From the NCBI GenBank assembly GCA_964519145.1, contig CAZFHL010000010.1, positions 1-18,748 of the forward strand: a stretch of 18,748 bases of DNA, in the 5' to 3' direction. Under the pieces are notes generated by a model. The model saw only the letters and a program-made list of their open reading frames with translations. It did not search any database and was not told where the DNA came from. Numbering within the stretch: position 1 is the stretch's first letter; every line of letters begins with the position of its first letter. A program made the position numbers and the translations under genes. Below are positions 13,352-18,748 of this stretch, piece after piece. Source of the DNA: CAZFHL01 sp964519145 (GTDB lineage Bacteria; Patescibacteriota; Minisyncoccia; Phycocordibacterales; WO2-35-19).

Positions 13352-13834
13352 TTATTTCAAGAGTTCCAAAGCCCTTGTCACTATCCTGTCTCCGATTTCG
13401 CCCCAATCGAAATATCGCTTGTAATATTTCGGATCAATTAGTTTTATCTCGGTTATTTTTCCATCCGGATCTCCCGTAAACTCTCCGTAGGGCTCTACAT
13501 TGCAGGCATATCGTAACTGATAAATGATTTTATCTCCGGTTTGAACTTCCTGGTATCCAATAGGTTTGAAATCCAGAACTTTCATATTTGATTCTTCCTG
13601 AATTTCTCTTTTCAAGCAGTCCTCGAGAGATTCACCGGGCTCTATACTTCCGCCTACAAGGGTCCAGTCTTTTCTTTTGCTATGAAATACAATGACCATT
13701 TTCCCGTCAAAAATACATACGGCGTAAGTTTGTTTTATTTTATTAAAATCAAGTGATTCAAAAGAATTAGCATCTTCGTAGGTAACAACAGACACGGTAC
13801 CATCGGGGTTATCAAATCTGGTTTTTATTTGCAT
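13352..13834 (-). CDS. Nudix hydrolase
   Basis: Nudix enzymes cleave nucleoside diphosphates linked to another moiety, such as nucleotide sugars, dinucleotides or oxidised NTPs. This 160-residue protein has the Nudix box at residues 62-84: GSIEPGE, seven residues, then REIQEES, with the catalytic REXXEE glutamates complete; the glycine usual near the end of the box is Asn here. Upstream, YAVCIFDGKMVIVFHSKRKDWTLVGG forms the two family strands. The segment after the box (VLDFKPIGYQEV) resembles the second Nudix protein in this window at 17601. It lies 28 nt behind the GT8 gene. There is no Shine-Dalgarno; TAAAAT ends exactly 6 nt before the ATG, so it may also be transcribed from its own promoter. 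Substrate unknown; nucleotide sugar is plausible from context. Confidence 0.91.
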   Translation of the reverse strand: MQIKTRFDNPDGTVSVVTYEDANSFESLDFNKIKQTYAVCIFDGKMVIVFHSKRKDWTLVGGSIEPGESLEDCLKREIQEESNMKVLDFKPIGYQEVQTGDKIIYQLRYACNVEPYGEFTGDPDGKITEIKLIDPKYYKRYFDWGEIGDRIVTRALELLK

Positions 13835-13840
13835 AGATAT

Positions 13841-13846
13841 ATTTTA
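13841..13846 (-). promoter_or_regulatory. -10-like box of the Nudix gene, leaderless-type spacing
   Basis: On the minus strand TAAAAT is followed by six bases (ATATCT) and the ATG at 13834. No -35 was evident and no Shine-Dalgarno is present. Confidence 0.4.
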
Positions 13847-13862
13847 TATAAACTTATAACTC

Positions 13863-14673
13863 CTAAACAATAACACAAATTTTAAATTTTTGTGATGTTT
13901 TTATATGTGTCCTGCCAAAGCTGGATGGCTTGCGACTCCAAAGTTTTAATGGTTTTAGATAACTTGCATAATGTAGGATGCTTATCGGTTTGGACCCATC
14001 TTCAATTGAATAACCGAAAGACTTATTATATTCATCAAGAAGATAATGAATTATGTTGTATTTGTGATCCAATTGTAATTCTTTTTTGCTTGGCCAGTCA
14101 GGATAATATGCATTCAAAAAATCTTGATCACTTCCGTGTATTGGCTTATCAATACTGCCTCCGGACTCCAACTTTTCGATCTTGCCAATTTTATCAATCA
14201 TATCTTCAAATAATTCATGAGATGGCTCAAGGACAAACATTCCACTGTTTAAGTGCTCGCGTATTGATTTTCCAAGTAGCATGCCACGCTATTACAGAGG
14301 ACATGTGAGGATATTTAAACAACTCGTCAATGTTTCTCAAAATAAGCATATCGGCATCGAGATAAACAACTTTGTCGTACTGAATTTGGTCAAAAACATT
14401 CAATTTTGAGTAAGTGGGAAACCACCTGTGGCTCTGATCGACGTTTGTCGGGTTGTTAATTTTAGTTTTAACAATTTTATAAGGTATATGATGTTTATCC
14501 AATATGGAAATTGTATTAATCGAGATGTCTTCTGTTAAAAGTACCAAAAAAGGATACTGTGTGTTTGTGTCTATAAGAGATTTGTGTAATACCAACAATC
14601 CCGGCAAATAGTCATCGCTGGTTATAATTGATACAAAAGCGTAGTTATCTTTTTTATTACTGCTCAAATTCAT
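13863..14673 (-). pseudogene. GT8-family glycosyltransferase, interrupted by a frameshift
   Basis: Glycogenin/LgtC-type retaining glycosyltransferase split over two frames. The N-terminal frame (14673 to 14227) has AFVSIITSDDYLPGLLVLHKSL, the acceptor-side RWFPTYSKLNVF and the metal-binding DADMLILRNIDELF. The other frame (up to 13863) carries the rest: HLNSGMFVLEPS, GSDQDFLNAYYPDW and the ending ILHYASYLKPLKLW, which matches the family's H(F/Y)-x-G-x-x-KPW. Homology passes from one frame to the other at about 14250-14280. Removing one A from the AAAA run (TTTT on the plus strand, 14268-14271) would restore one continuous protein of about 269 residues. It may be a true lesion or a sequencing error in a homopolymer. 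The start overlaps the methyltransferase stop by 17 nt. Confidence 0.86.
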
Positions 14674-15067
14674 GTATCTTTTTAATCAGAGTAAAATAGT
14701 GTGAAGTAGACATATCATTTTGATAGTATTGTTCCGTATACCAAAATTTTTCTATCTCAAAATTTTTAAACAAATTCTCAATATCTTTTTTATTTGCATA
14801 GAAGTGAGGAATGCCTGATTCTTGTCCCGAGGTCTTCATAATTATGTTATCAGAAATAAAATTATCGGAATTTTTGAAAGACCAACTATTTTTTGAGTTA
14901 AATGTTATTAAAGCCTCACCTCCAATTTTCAGTACTCTGTTTATATTATCTAACACCTTTTTAATTCCATCGTCGTCAGTGTGGTAAATTGATCTAAAGG
15001 CAATAATTGCATCAAACTGTTCCGGATCATATGGAATATCTAACATATCAGAAACCATGGTTTGAAA
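14657..15067 (-). pseudogene. SAM-dependent methyltransferase, N-terminus lost at IS3 junction
   Basis: C-terminal two thirds of a class I methyltransferase. FDAIIAFRSIYHTDDDGIKKVLDNINRVLKIGGEALITF is the familiar strand 4 to strand 5 region (D-x-(I/V)-x-x-x-x-x-x-x-H, then RVLK-x-GG), followed by a lid region and a C-terminal strand (STSHYFTLIKK). The SAM-binding strand 1 with its G-x-G-x-G loop should lie upstream, but the reading frame runs into the IS3 end at 15068, and no matching N-terminal half exists on the far side of the element. An internal ATG at 15058 could be used, but the product would lack the SAM-binding loop. It was presumably the first gene seen of the glycosyltransferase cluster and would modify a glycan or its carrier. 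Confidence 0.82.
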
Positions 15068-15100
15068 GGTACCCCATTCTTAGGACAACTATTCCGGAAA
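15068..15100. repeat. IS3 left terminal inverted repeat
   Basis: Begins GGTACCCCATTC and contains GGACA and TTCCGG. It matches the reverse complement of 16200-16232 at 24 of 33 positions without gaps. Confidence 0.85.
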
Positions 15101-15896
15101 TTATTTCAATTCTAACTCAACAAGTTTTTTTGCAAATTCTTTTGGTGATATTTTAAGTTTGGTATGTATTCTAGTGGTGTTGTAGATGTATATTGTTCTA
15201 TGTATCTCATAAACAAGTTCTCCTAGTGTATCAAATCTATTTGGATCACCTAAATCAACCTTAAACTTGTCATAAAAACTTTCTTGATAACCATTCTGCC
15301 AAGGACTACCTTTTTTAGACATAGATAGTGTAATACCAGATGAGATACAGAAATCAGTATATATTGCACCTGTATACTCACTACCTTGATCAGAGTGGAT
15401 GATATCTGGTTTTGGATGATCCATTAGAGCTGATAGTAAAGCTTGGATGACAAGAGAACTTGAGTGATTGGTTAACACACACTCCCACTACTTCACGATT
15501 GTATATATCTATCACAGTAGCTACATAGATGAATCTATTTTTGTACCAGATATATGTAAAGTCTGTAACCCAGATTTGGTTGATTTTAAGACAGGGTGTC
15601 ATTACAAGAAGATTTGGATATTTAGTATCTACACTTGTTTTGCATCGTTTAAATGGTTTTCTTCGTCTTCTATATGGCAACAGACTAAACTTTTTCATTA
15701 CTCTAAGTATTTTCTTTTTGTTTAGTTTTAACTCCATAGCGAGTCTTTTGTGTCCATAACTAGGATAATCACTCCAGACTTTTTCAATTTTTTCTTTTAC
15801 TCTTAAATCTTCTTCATATTTCTTACTTTTGTAATACAGTGAGCTTCTACTAACTTTGAATACTTGATGGAGTTTCTTATGTCTTATTGCTACCAC
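15101..15896 (-). pseudogene. IS3 transposase orfB (DDE integrase domain), frameshifted
   Basis: The catalytic half of the IS3 transposase, in two frames. The first frame (15896-15390) has the HTH_21-type segment YPSYGHKRLAMELK and the first catalytic Asp in WVTDFTYIW. The second (from 15478 down to 15101) has the second Asp in IHSDQGSEY and the Glu in GSPWQNGYQESF, then the usual ending with YNTTRIHTKL. All three DDE residues exist but cannot be joined without a frame change near 15475-15482, where the minus strand reads GTGTGTGT. One more GT unit would join the frames as REVVGVCVLTNHSSS. The copy is therefore probably inactive unless the change is an assembly error. The start codon shown is GTG; normally the product is made by frameshifting from orfA. 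Confidence 0.9.
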
Positions 15897-16147
15897 TTTT
15901 TTTGGGCAATACCTAACTGTACTGTCAGCTCACCTATGATTTGTTTTAACTCCCTATTCTCTCTTTCTAACTTAATTACATCTCTTTGTGGTGCTTCTCC
16001 TGTACTTTCTCGTAACCATTCATAGATGGTTGTTTTACCTATACCATGTTCTTCTGATATTTCTGCTATGAATTTACCACTTGTTTTAACTCTCTCTAAT
16101 ATCTGATTCTTTAGATCCTTAGATATCTTATTATATGGTTTAGACAT
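15890..16147 (-). CDS. IS3 transposase orfA (helix-turn-helix protein)
   Basis: An 85-residue DNA-binding half of the transposase that recognises the element ends. After MSKPYNKISKDLKNQILERVKTSG it shows the HTH segment AEISEEHGIGKTTIYEWLRE and then a leucine-zipper-like coiled coil (VIKLERENRELKQIIGELTVQLG) that is used in dimerisation in this family. I chose ATG 16147 instead of the longer open frame, which extends back through the terminal repeat. The gene ends QKKW-stop, and in the last codons carries the slippery A AAA AAG that leads into orfB. Confidence 0.9.
   Translation of the reverse strand: MSKPYNKISKDLKNQILERVKTSGKFIAEISEEHGIGKTTIYEWLRESTGEAPQRDVIKLERENRELKQIIGELTVQLGIAQKKW
15896..15902 (-). 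promoter_or_regulatory. Programmed -1 frameshift heptamer A AAA AAG
   Basis: On the minus strand orfA reads CAA AAA AAG TGG TAG. Slipping back one base at A AAA AAG gives AAA AAA GTG GTA and enters orfB. This is the classical IS3-family signal, positioned directly before the orfA stop. Confidence 0.85.
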
Positions 16148-16199
16148 ATTCTTTGGCAATGTTATTAATCTAATATACTCGACTATTATATTACTAATC

Positions 16200-16232
16200 T
16201 TACCGGAAAATGTGTCCAAGATTTGGGGTACC
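16200..16232. repeat. IS3 right terminal inverted repeat
   Basis: Ends TTTGGGGTACC; partner of 15068-15100 at 24 of 33 positions. It lies upstream of orfA. Confidence 0.85.
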
Positions 16233-16256
16233 TTACAAAGAAAACTTAGTATCGGC

Positions 16257-16949
16257 ATGACCCATATGCCTCAAAACATGGAAAACTTCCCAAATCCACA
16301 AAACAATACTTACGAAAGCGTTCCTGCTTCCAAGGTAGAAATTGAAACTGGATTTGCCGAATTTATACCACAGGAATTCCTTGATGACCCTGCGGGATAT
16401 TTTGAACGAGAAGGAAAGAATATAAAGAAGGGAGAAATTAAATATGATGAATCGGGCGCAGTTTTAGAAGACCCAACCGCCGTAAAAGACTTGCCCGTTT
16501 GGAAAAATGCAGAAGGTGCAGAAATCCAGACTGTCGGACGGCGTGTAAATACCGCTAAGGGTGTCGTTAGAGAATCAGGTGATCCGTTCCATGAGTACAA
16601 AATCCTTGAACGGCTTGCTCAAATAGGGTTGCCTGCAGCTAAACCTATCGCTAAAGTAGAACAGGCTGGTACATATATTATCGTAATGGAACGTATCCCA
16701 GGACTTCGTTGGTCTGAAAAAGACAGCCTTAACCTCAAAGAGAAAGGATATTCTGATGAAGACATCGCTGCTCTTATGGCCGAGGCGGAACAAAAGATGA
16801 GTGAACTTAAGGCTCAATTCGATGAAGCTAGAGTAATACGAGGATGGAAGTTGAAAGATATGGTTTTTGAAGTAGATATTGAAAACAAGAAGATCACCTC
16901 AATGGTACCGACAGATTGGGAGAGAACCAAGATTGTTGAGAAAGCATAA
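16257..16949 (+). CDS. Kinase-fold protein lacking a visible catalytic loop (putative pseudokinase)
   Basis: A 230-residue protein with the look of an aminoglycoside-phosphotransferase/lipopolysaccharide-kinase fold. After an extended Pro/Asn-rich N-terminus (1-40), GDPFHEYKILERLAQIGLPAAKPIA (108-132) resembles the helix carrying the conserved Glu and the following strand, and YIIVMERIPGLRW (140-152) the hinge. Near the end RGWKLKDMVFEVDIENKKITSMVPTDWE (195-222) lines up with the usual HGD-x-x-x-x-N-(I/V)-x-(V/L)-D-x-x-x-x-(I)-x-x-(I)DWE; the final DWE survives but the HGD-x4-N residues do not. It could therefore be inactive or a specialised variant. The start is uncertain: ATGs at 16257, 16266 and 16278 are all possible, none with a good Shine-Dalgarno, and an open frame runs back into the IS3 end, so the true N-terminus may have been changed by the insertion. 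GC is higher than in the surroundings. Confidence 0.68.
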   Translation: MTHMPQNMENFPNPQNNTYESVPASKVEIETGFAEFIPQEFLDDPAGYFEREGKNIKKGEIKYDESGAVLEDPTAVKDLPVWKNAEGAEIQTVGRRVNTAKGVVRESGDPFHEYKILERLAQIGLPAAKPIAKVEQAGTYIIVMERIPGLRWSEKDSLNLKEKGYSDEDIAALMAEAEQKMSELKAQFDEARVIRGWKLKDMVFEVDIENKKITSMVPTDWERTKIVEKA

Positions 16950-17095
16950 AAGAGGTAGTGACCCACATACCTCGTTCAAACTCCCCAAATGATGCTAAAA
17001 TACCTTTACAGTGTCTCATTACTCTGGTACTTAACCCACATGGCCCGCCAAAATTGAATTATTTAGTAAATATGCTACATTTCTGATAGAGTATG
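16950..17095. other. Intergenic region after the kinase-fold gene
   Basis: Holds a short GAGGTA/TACCTC inverted repeat directly behind the stop, without a T-run. Nothing else was recognised. Base composition is richer in GC than the following genes. Confidence 0.45.
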
Positions 17096-17101
17096 TATAA
17101 T
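17096..17101 (+). promoter_or_regulatory. -10 box of the DUF1653 gene
   Basis: TATAAT preceded directly by TG, about 31 nt before the ATG at 17133. The -35 region is weak (TGCTAC at 17073-17078 by position). Confidence 0.5.
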
Positions 17102-17132
17102 ATAAAATCAACAAATAATTAAAGGAGATAAA

Positions 17133-17486
17133 ATGTCATTACAAATACCAAACAAAGCACCAAAAACAGGTTTTTATTACCATTATAAACACAACCCCGA
17201 CGGATTGTTAAATAATTATGCATATGAAGTATTGGGTATAGGTTTTCACACAGAAGATGACGTACGAGAGGGTGAAAACCATTTTATAATTTACCGCCCT
17301 TTATATGAAGCATCGGTTTATAAAGCATCAAAAAAACTTAGTATACCTTGTTTTGACAACAGACCACTTGAAATGTTTATGGAAAATGTAGAAAAAGATG
17401 GTATCGTATTCCCCCGATTTCAAAAAATCACTGATCCTAAAATTATTCATGAATTAGAAAAAATTCGTGACGAAATGTACCCATAA
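17133..17486 (+). CDS. DUF1653-family protein
   Basis: A 117-residue protein matching the DUF1653 pattern: an early G-x-Y-x-HYK(H/G) (GFYYHYKH at about 13-20), YEVLGIGFHTED (about 31-42), a strand with (V/I)(I/V)Y and the ending RPLEMFMENVEKDGIVFPRFQKI (about 82-104), where the family has RP-x-x-MF-x-E-x-V-x-x-DG-x-x-x-PRF. The family is widespread, small and without an assigned function. Here it carries an extra segment between HYK and YEVLG (NPDGLLNNYA). The Shine-Dalgarno AAAGGAG lies 5 nt before the ATG and a hairpin terminator follows, so it is a single-gene transcript. The family assignment is firm; the function is unknown. Confidence 0.88.
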   Translation: MSLQIPNKAPKTGFYYHYKHNPDGLLNNYAYEVLGIGFHTEDDVREGENHFIIYRPLYEASVYKASKKLSIPCFDNRPLEMFMENVEKDGIVFPRFQKITDPKIIHELEKIRDEMYP

Positions 17487-17494
17487 CCAATCTA

Positions 17495-17524
17495 AATTCC
17501 ATATATGAAAATATATGGGATTTT
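17495..17524 (+). terminator. Hairpin terminator with GAAA tetraloop
   Basis: AAATTCCATATAT (17495-17507) pairs with ATATATGGGATTT (17512-17524; one T-G pair), loop GAAA, followed by TATTT. Confidence 0.75.
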
Positions 17525-17600
17525 ATTTAAAAATCATAATATTGCTTTTTTGTTTAAAAAAAGTAATCTATATTTAGAATAAGTATTTGAAAGGAATAAT

Positions 17601-18053
17601 ATGAAAAAAGGTGTTGATTATACAGGTATCACAATCACCTATTTTTGCCACGATGGCAATGGTAGATTTTTGATGAATTTCAGAAACAAAAATTGTCGAG
17701 ATGAACAAGAAAGATGGGATATTGGTTCGGGCGCACTTGAATTCGGTGATAGTGTAGAAGCTACTCTTCGTAGAGAAATCAAAGAGGAATATTGTACAGA
17801 CGTACTTGATTTTCAATTTATGGGCTTCAGAGAGCTTCATAGAGAGCATGATGGCCAAAAAACTCACTGGATTGCTTTAGATTATAAAGTCTTGATTGAC
17901 CCTACAAAAGTAGCAAACGGTGAACCTCATAAATTTGATAAAATTGGTTGGTTTACTTTAGACAGTTTACCCACACCTCTGCATTCAGGAGTAGAAACCT
18001 TTTTTGTCAAAAATAAACCTTTTAGCAAACCATTATTTGTTTTGATTTTCTAA
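17601..18053 (+). CDS. Nudix hydrolase (second copy type)
   Basis: A 150-residue Nudix enzyme that opens at GVDYTGITITYFCHDGNGRFLMNFRN. Its Nudix box lies at residues 44-66: GALEFGD, seven residues, REIKEEYC; the first conserved Glu of the signature is Asp50, while the metal-binding REXXEE part is intact. The region behind the box (DVLDFQFMGFREL) is similar to the VLDFKPIGYQEV of the other Nudix protein in this window, so they may belong to one subfamily. WDIGSGALEFGDS resembles ADP-ribose/NADH pyrophosphatase-like and NUDT15-like members, but the substrate cannot be read. AAAGGA lies before the ATG with a short spacer, and a strong terminator follows at 18072. Confidence 0.92.
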   Translation: MKKGVDYTGITITYFCHDGNGRFLMNFRNKNCRDEQERWDIGSGALEFGDSVEATLRREIKEEYCTDVLDFQFMGFRELHREHDGQKTHWIALDYKVLIDPTKVANGEPHKFDKIGWFTLDSLPTPLHSGVETFFVKNKPFSKPLFVLIF

Positions 18054-18071
18054 ATGTAATCTGGTAAACAA

Positions 18072-18097
18072 AAACTTAAACAAAAATGTTTAAGTTT
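18072..18097 (+). terminator. Strong terminator behind the Nudix gene
   Basis: AAACTTAAACA (18072-18082) pairs perfectly with TGTTTAAGTTT (18087-18097), loop AAAA, followed by TTT. Confidence 0.88.
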
Positions 18098-18265
18098 TTT
18101 TATAATAAAAAATAACTTGAAAGATTGTTTTGTTTGAGAAAATACATTTTTTAATATTAAATAAAATTAGTATAATAAAGTAAACGATAATTATTTTTAT
18201 ATTTGTTCAAAGTTAATACTTTTTTCGTTCACTTCTTTTCAAAACAAATAAAAACAATATGTTAT

Positions 18266-18271
18266 TATAAT
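18266..18271 (+). promoter_or_regulatory. -10 box directly before the last gene
   Basis: TATAAT, four bases, then ATG at 18276. The message would be leaderless or nearly so. No Shine-Dalgarno is visible and no -35 was recognised. Confidence 0.45.
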
Positions 18272-18275
18272 ATAT

Positions 18276-18748
18276 ATGAAAGATGAACCTATTTTAAGCT
18301 GGCAGTCCCCTGAACACCATTTTGATAAAAAAGAAAATGGTTGGTATTTTAGACTAGCTATCATAACAGGAGGAATAGTTTTTTTGGCTTTTTATTTTGA
18401 AAATATGCTTTTTGGAATATTTGCACTCATAAGTGGTGCAATAATTTCTTTTTTATCTTACAAAGAAACAAAAGTGTTGCCTATCAAAATTACTCACAGA
18501 GGAATTGTTTTTGGTCATCATTTATATAAATGGGATTCTTATTATTATTTTTGGATAGAAGACGAACATATACATGGCCCAAGGATATTGCTCTACCCTG
18601 TGAGTAATTATTTACCAGTATCGATTATACCTATAAACATAGAAGAAGTGGATTTAAATGAATTAAGAGAAACAATGATGGAATTTATGGAAGAAGAATT
18701 TATAGAAGAATCTTTTATACATAAAATATTTGATAAAATAATTTCTTT
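18276..18748 (+). CDS. Uncharacterised two-helix membrane protein (runs off right edge)
   Basis: The open frame from ATG 18276 gives 157 residues before the window ends. It starts with a soluble WQSPEHHFDKKENGWYF segment, followed by a tight pair of hydrophobic helices at about 27-60 (FRLAIITGGIVFLAFYF and LFGIFALISGAIISFL), then a soluble domain of short strands (ITHRGIVFGHHLYKWDSYYYFWI, then RILLYPVSNYLPVSIIPI) that resembles a PH-like or bacterial PH-domain layout, and an acidic C-terminal part (EELRETMM-like, then EEEFIEES). I recognise this arrangement as common for short uncharacterised membrane proteins in reduced genomes but cannot name a family with certainty. The stop codon is outside the window. 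Confidence 0.8.
   Translation, partial: MKDEPILSWQSPEHHFDKKENGWYFRLAIITGGIVFLAFYFENMLFGIFALISGAIISFLSYKETKVLPIKITHRGIVFGHHLYKWDSYYYFWIEDEHIHGPRILLYPVSNYLPVSIIPINIEEVDLNELRETMMEFMEEEFIEESFIHKIFDKIIS

Larger units (their letters stand above)
15068..16232 (-). mobile_element. IS3-family insertion sequence
   Basis: An element of about 1165 bp with orfA and orfB in the IS3 layout, bounded by imperfect inverted repeats of 33 bp with 24 matches. Both ends carry GGTACCCCA, and GGACA and TTCCGG are shared further in. The palindrome GGTACC at both ends makes the exact edge uncertain. If it belongs to the element, no matching target duplication is seen (GAAA on the left, TTAC on the right). It cuts the methyltransferase gene. 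Only one copy is in the window. Confidence 0.92.

Noticed and set aside
14227..14282. Programmed frameshift in the GT8 gene
   Set aside because: There is no standard slippery heptamer with the correct phase, and this family is not known for frameshifting; mutation or sequencing error is simpler.
13892..14308. 138-codon plus-strand frame
   Set aside because: Shadow of the GT8 gene; the minus-strand frames carry the family motifs.

Overview
The window reads as a chromosomal segment of a streamlined, AT-rich bacterium, most likely a member of the Candidate Phyla Radiation (Patescibacteria). This is an inference from the low GC, the short proteins, a PilM-PilN-PilO type IV pilus operon without outer-membrane parts, and several small uncharacterised proteins of the kind usual in that group. 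The genetic code is standard: genes end in TGA as well as TAA, for example the one ending at 4454.

Layout. 1-1675 (minus): the N-terminal part of isoleucyl-tRNA synthetase running off the left edge, a 64-residue Cys/His protein, and an RluA/RluD-type pseudouridine synthase. 1742-3572: tRNA-Val(TAC), a protein made of five 33-residue mTERF-like repeats, a small basic protein behind a near-consensus promoter, and tRNA-Arg(TCT). 3720-5366 (plus): two tandem paralogous secreted proteins sharing four cysteines. They converge at a two-way terminator on a minus-strand pilus operon (pilM, pilN, pilO and a small single-pass membrane protein, 5402-7738). 7777-8734: a tRNA-binding OB-fold protein, ruvX, and tRNA-Ser(TGA). 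8833-9333: a pyridoxamine-phosphate-oxidase-like flavin-binding protein.

9459-15067 (minus) is an accessory cluster. In transcription order it holds a methyltransferase cut short by an IS3-family element, a frameshifted GT8 glycosyltransferase, a Nudix hydrolase, a divergent nucleoside diphosphate kinase-like protein of clearly higher GC, a HAD phosphatase-like protein, a GT4 glycosyltransferase, and a fusion of a GT2 glycosyltransferase to a thymidylate-kinase-like P-loop domain. Glycosyltransferases mixed with nucleotide-handling enzymes suggest a surface-glycan or nucleotide-sugar locus that is partly decayed. The IS3 element (15068-16232) keeps an A AAA AAG frameshift heptamer but carries a second, probably inactivating frameshift in orfB.

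16257-18748 (plus): a kinase-fold protein lacking a visible catalytic loop, a DUF1653 protein, a second Nudix hydrolase, and the start of a membrane protein running off the right edge.

Two start-site styles occur. Some genes have strong Shine-Dalgarno sequences. Several others have a -10-like hexamer exactly 6 nt before the ATG, suggesting leaderless transcripts.
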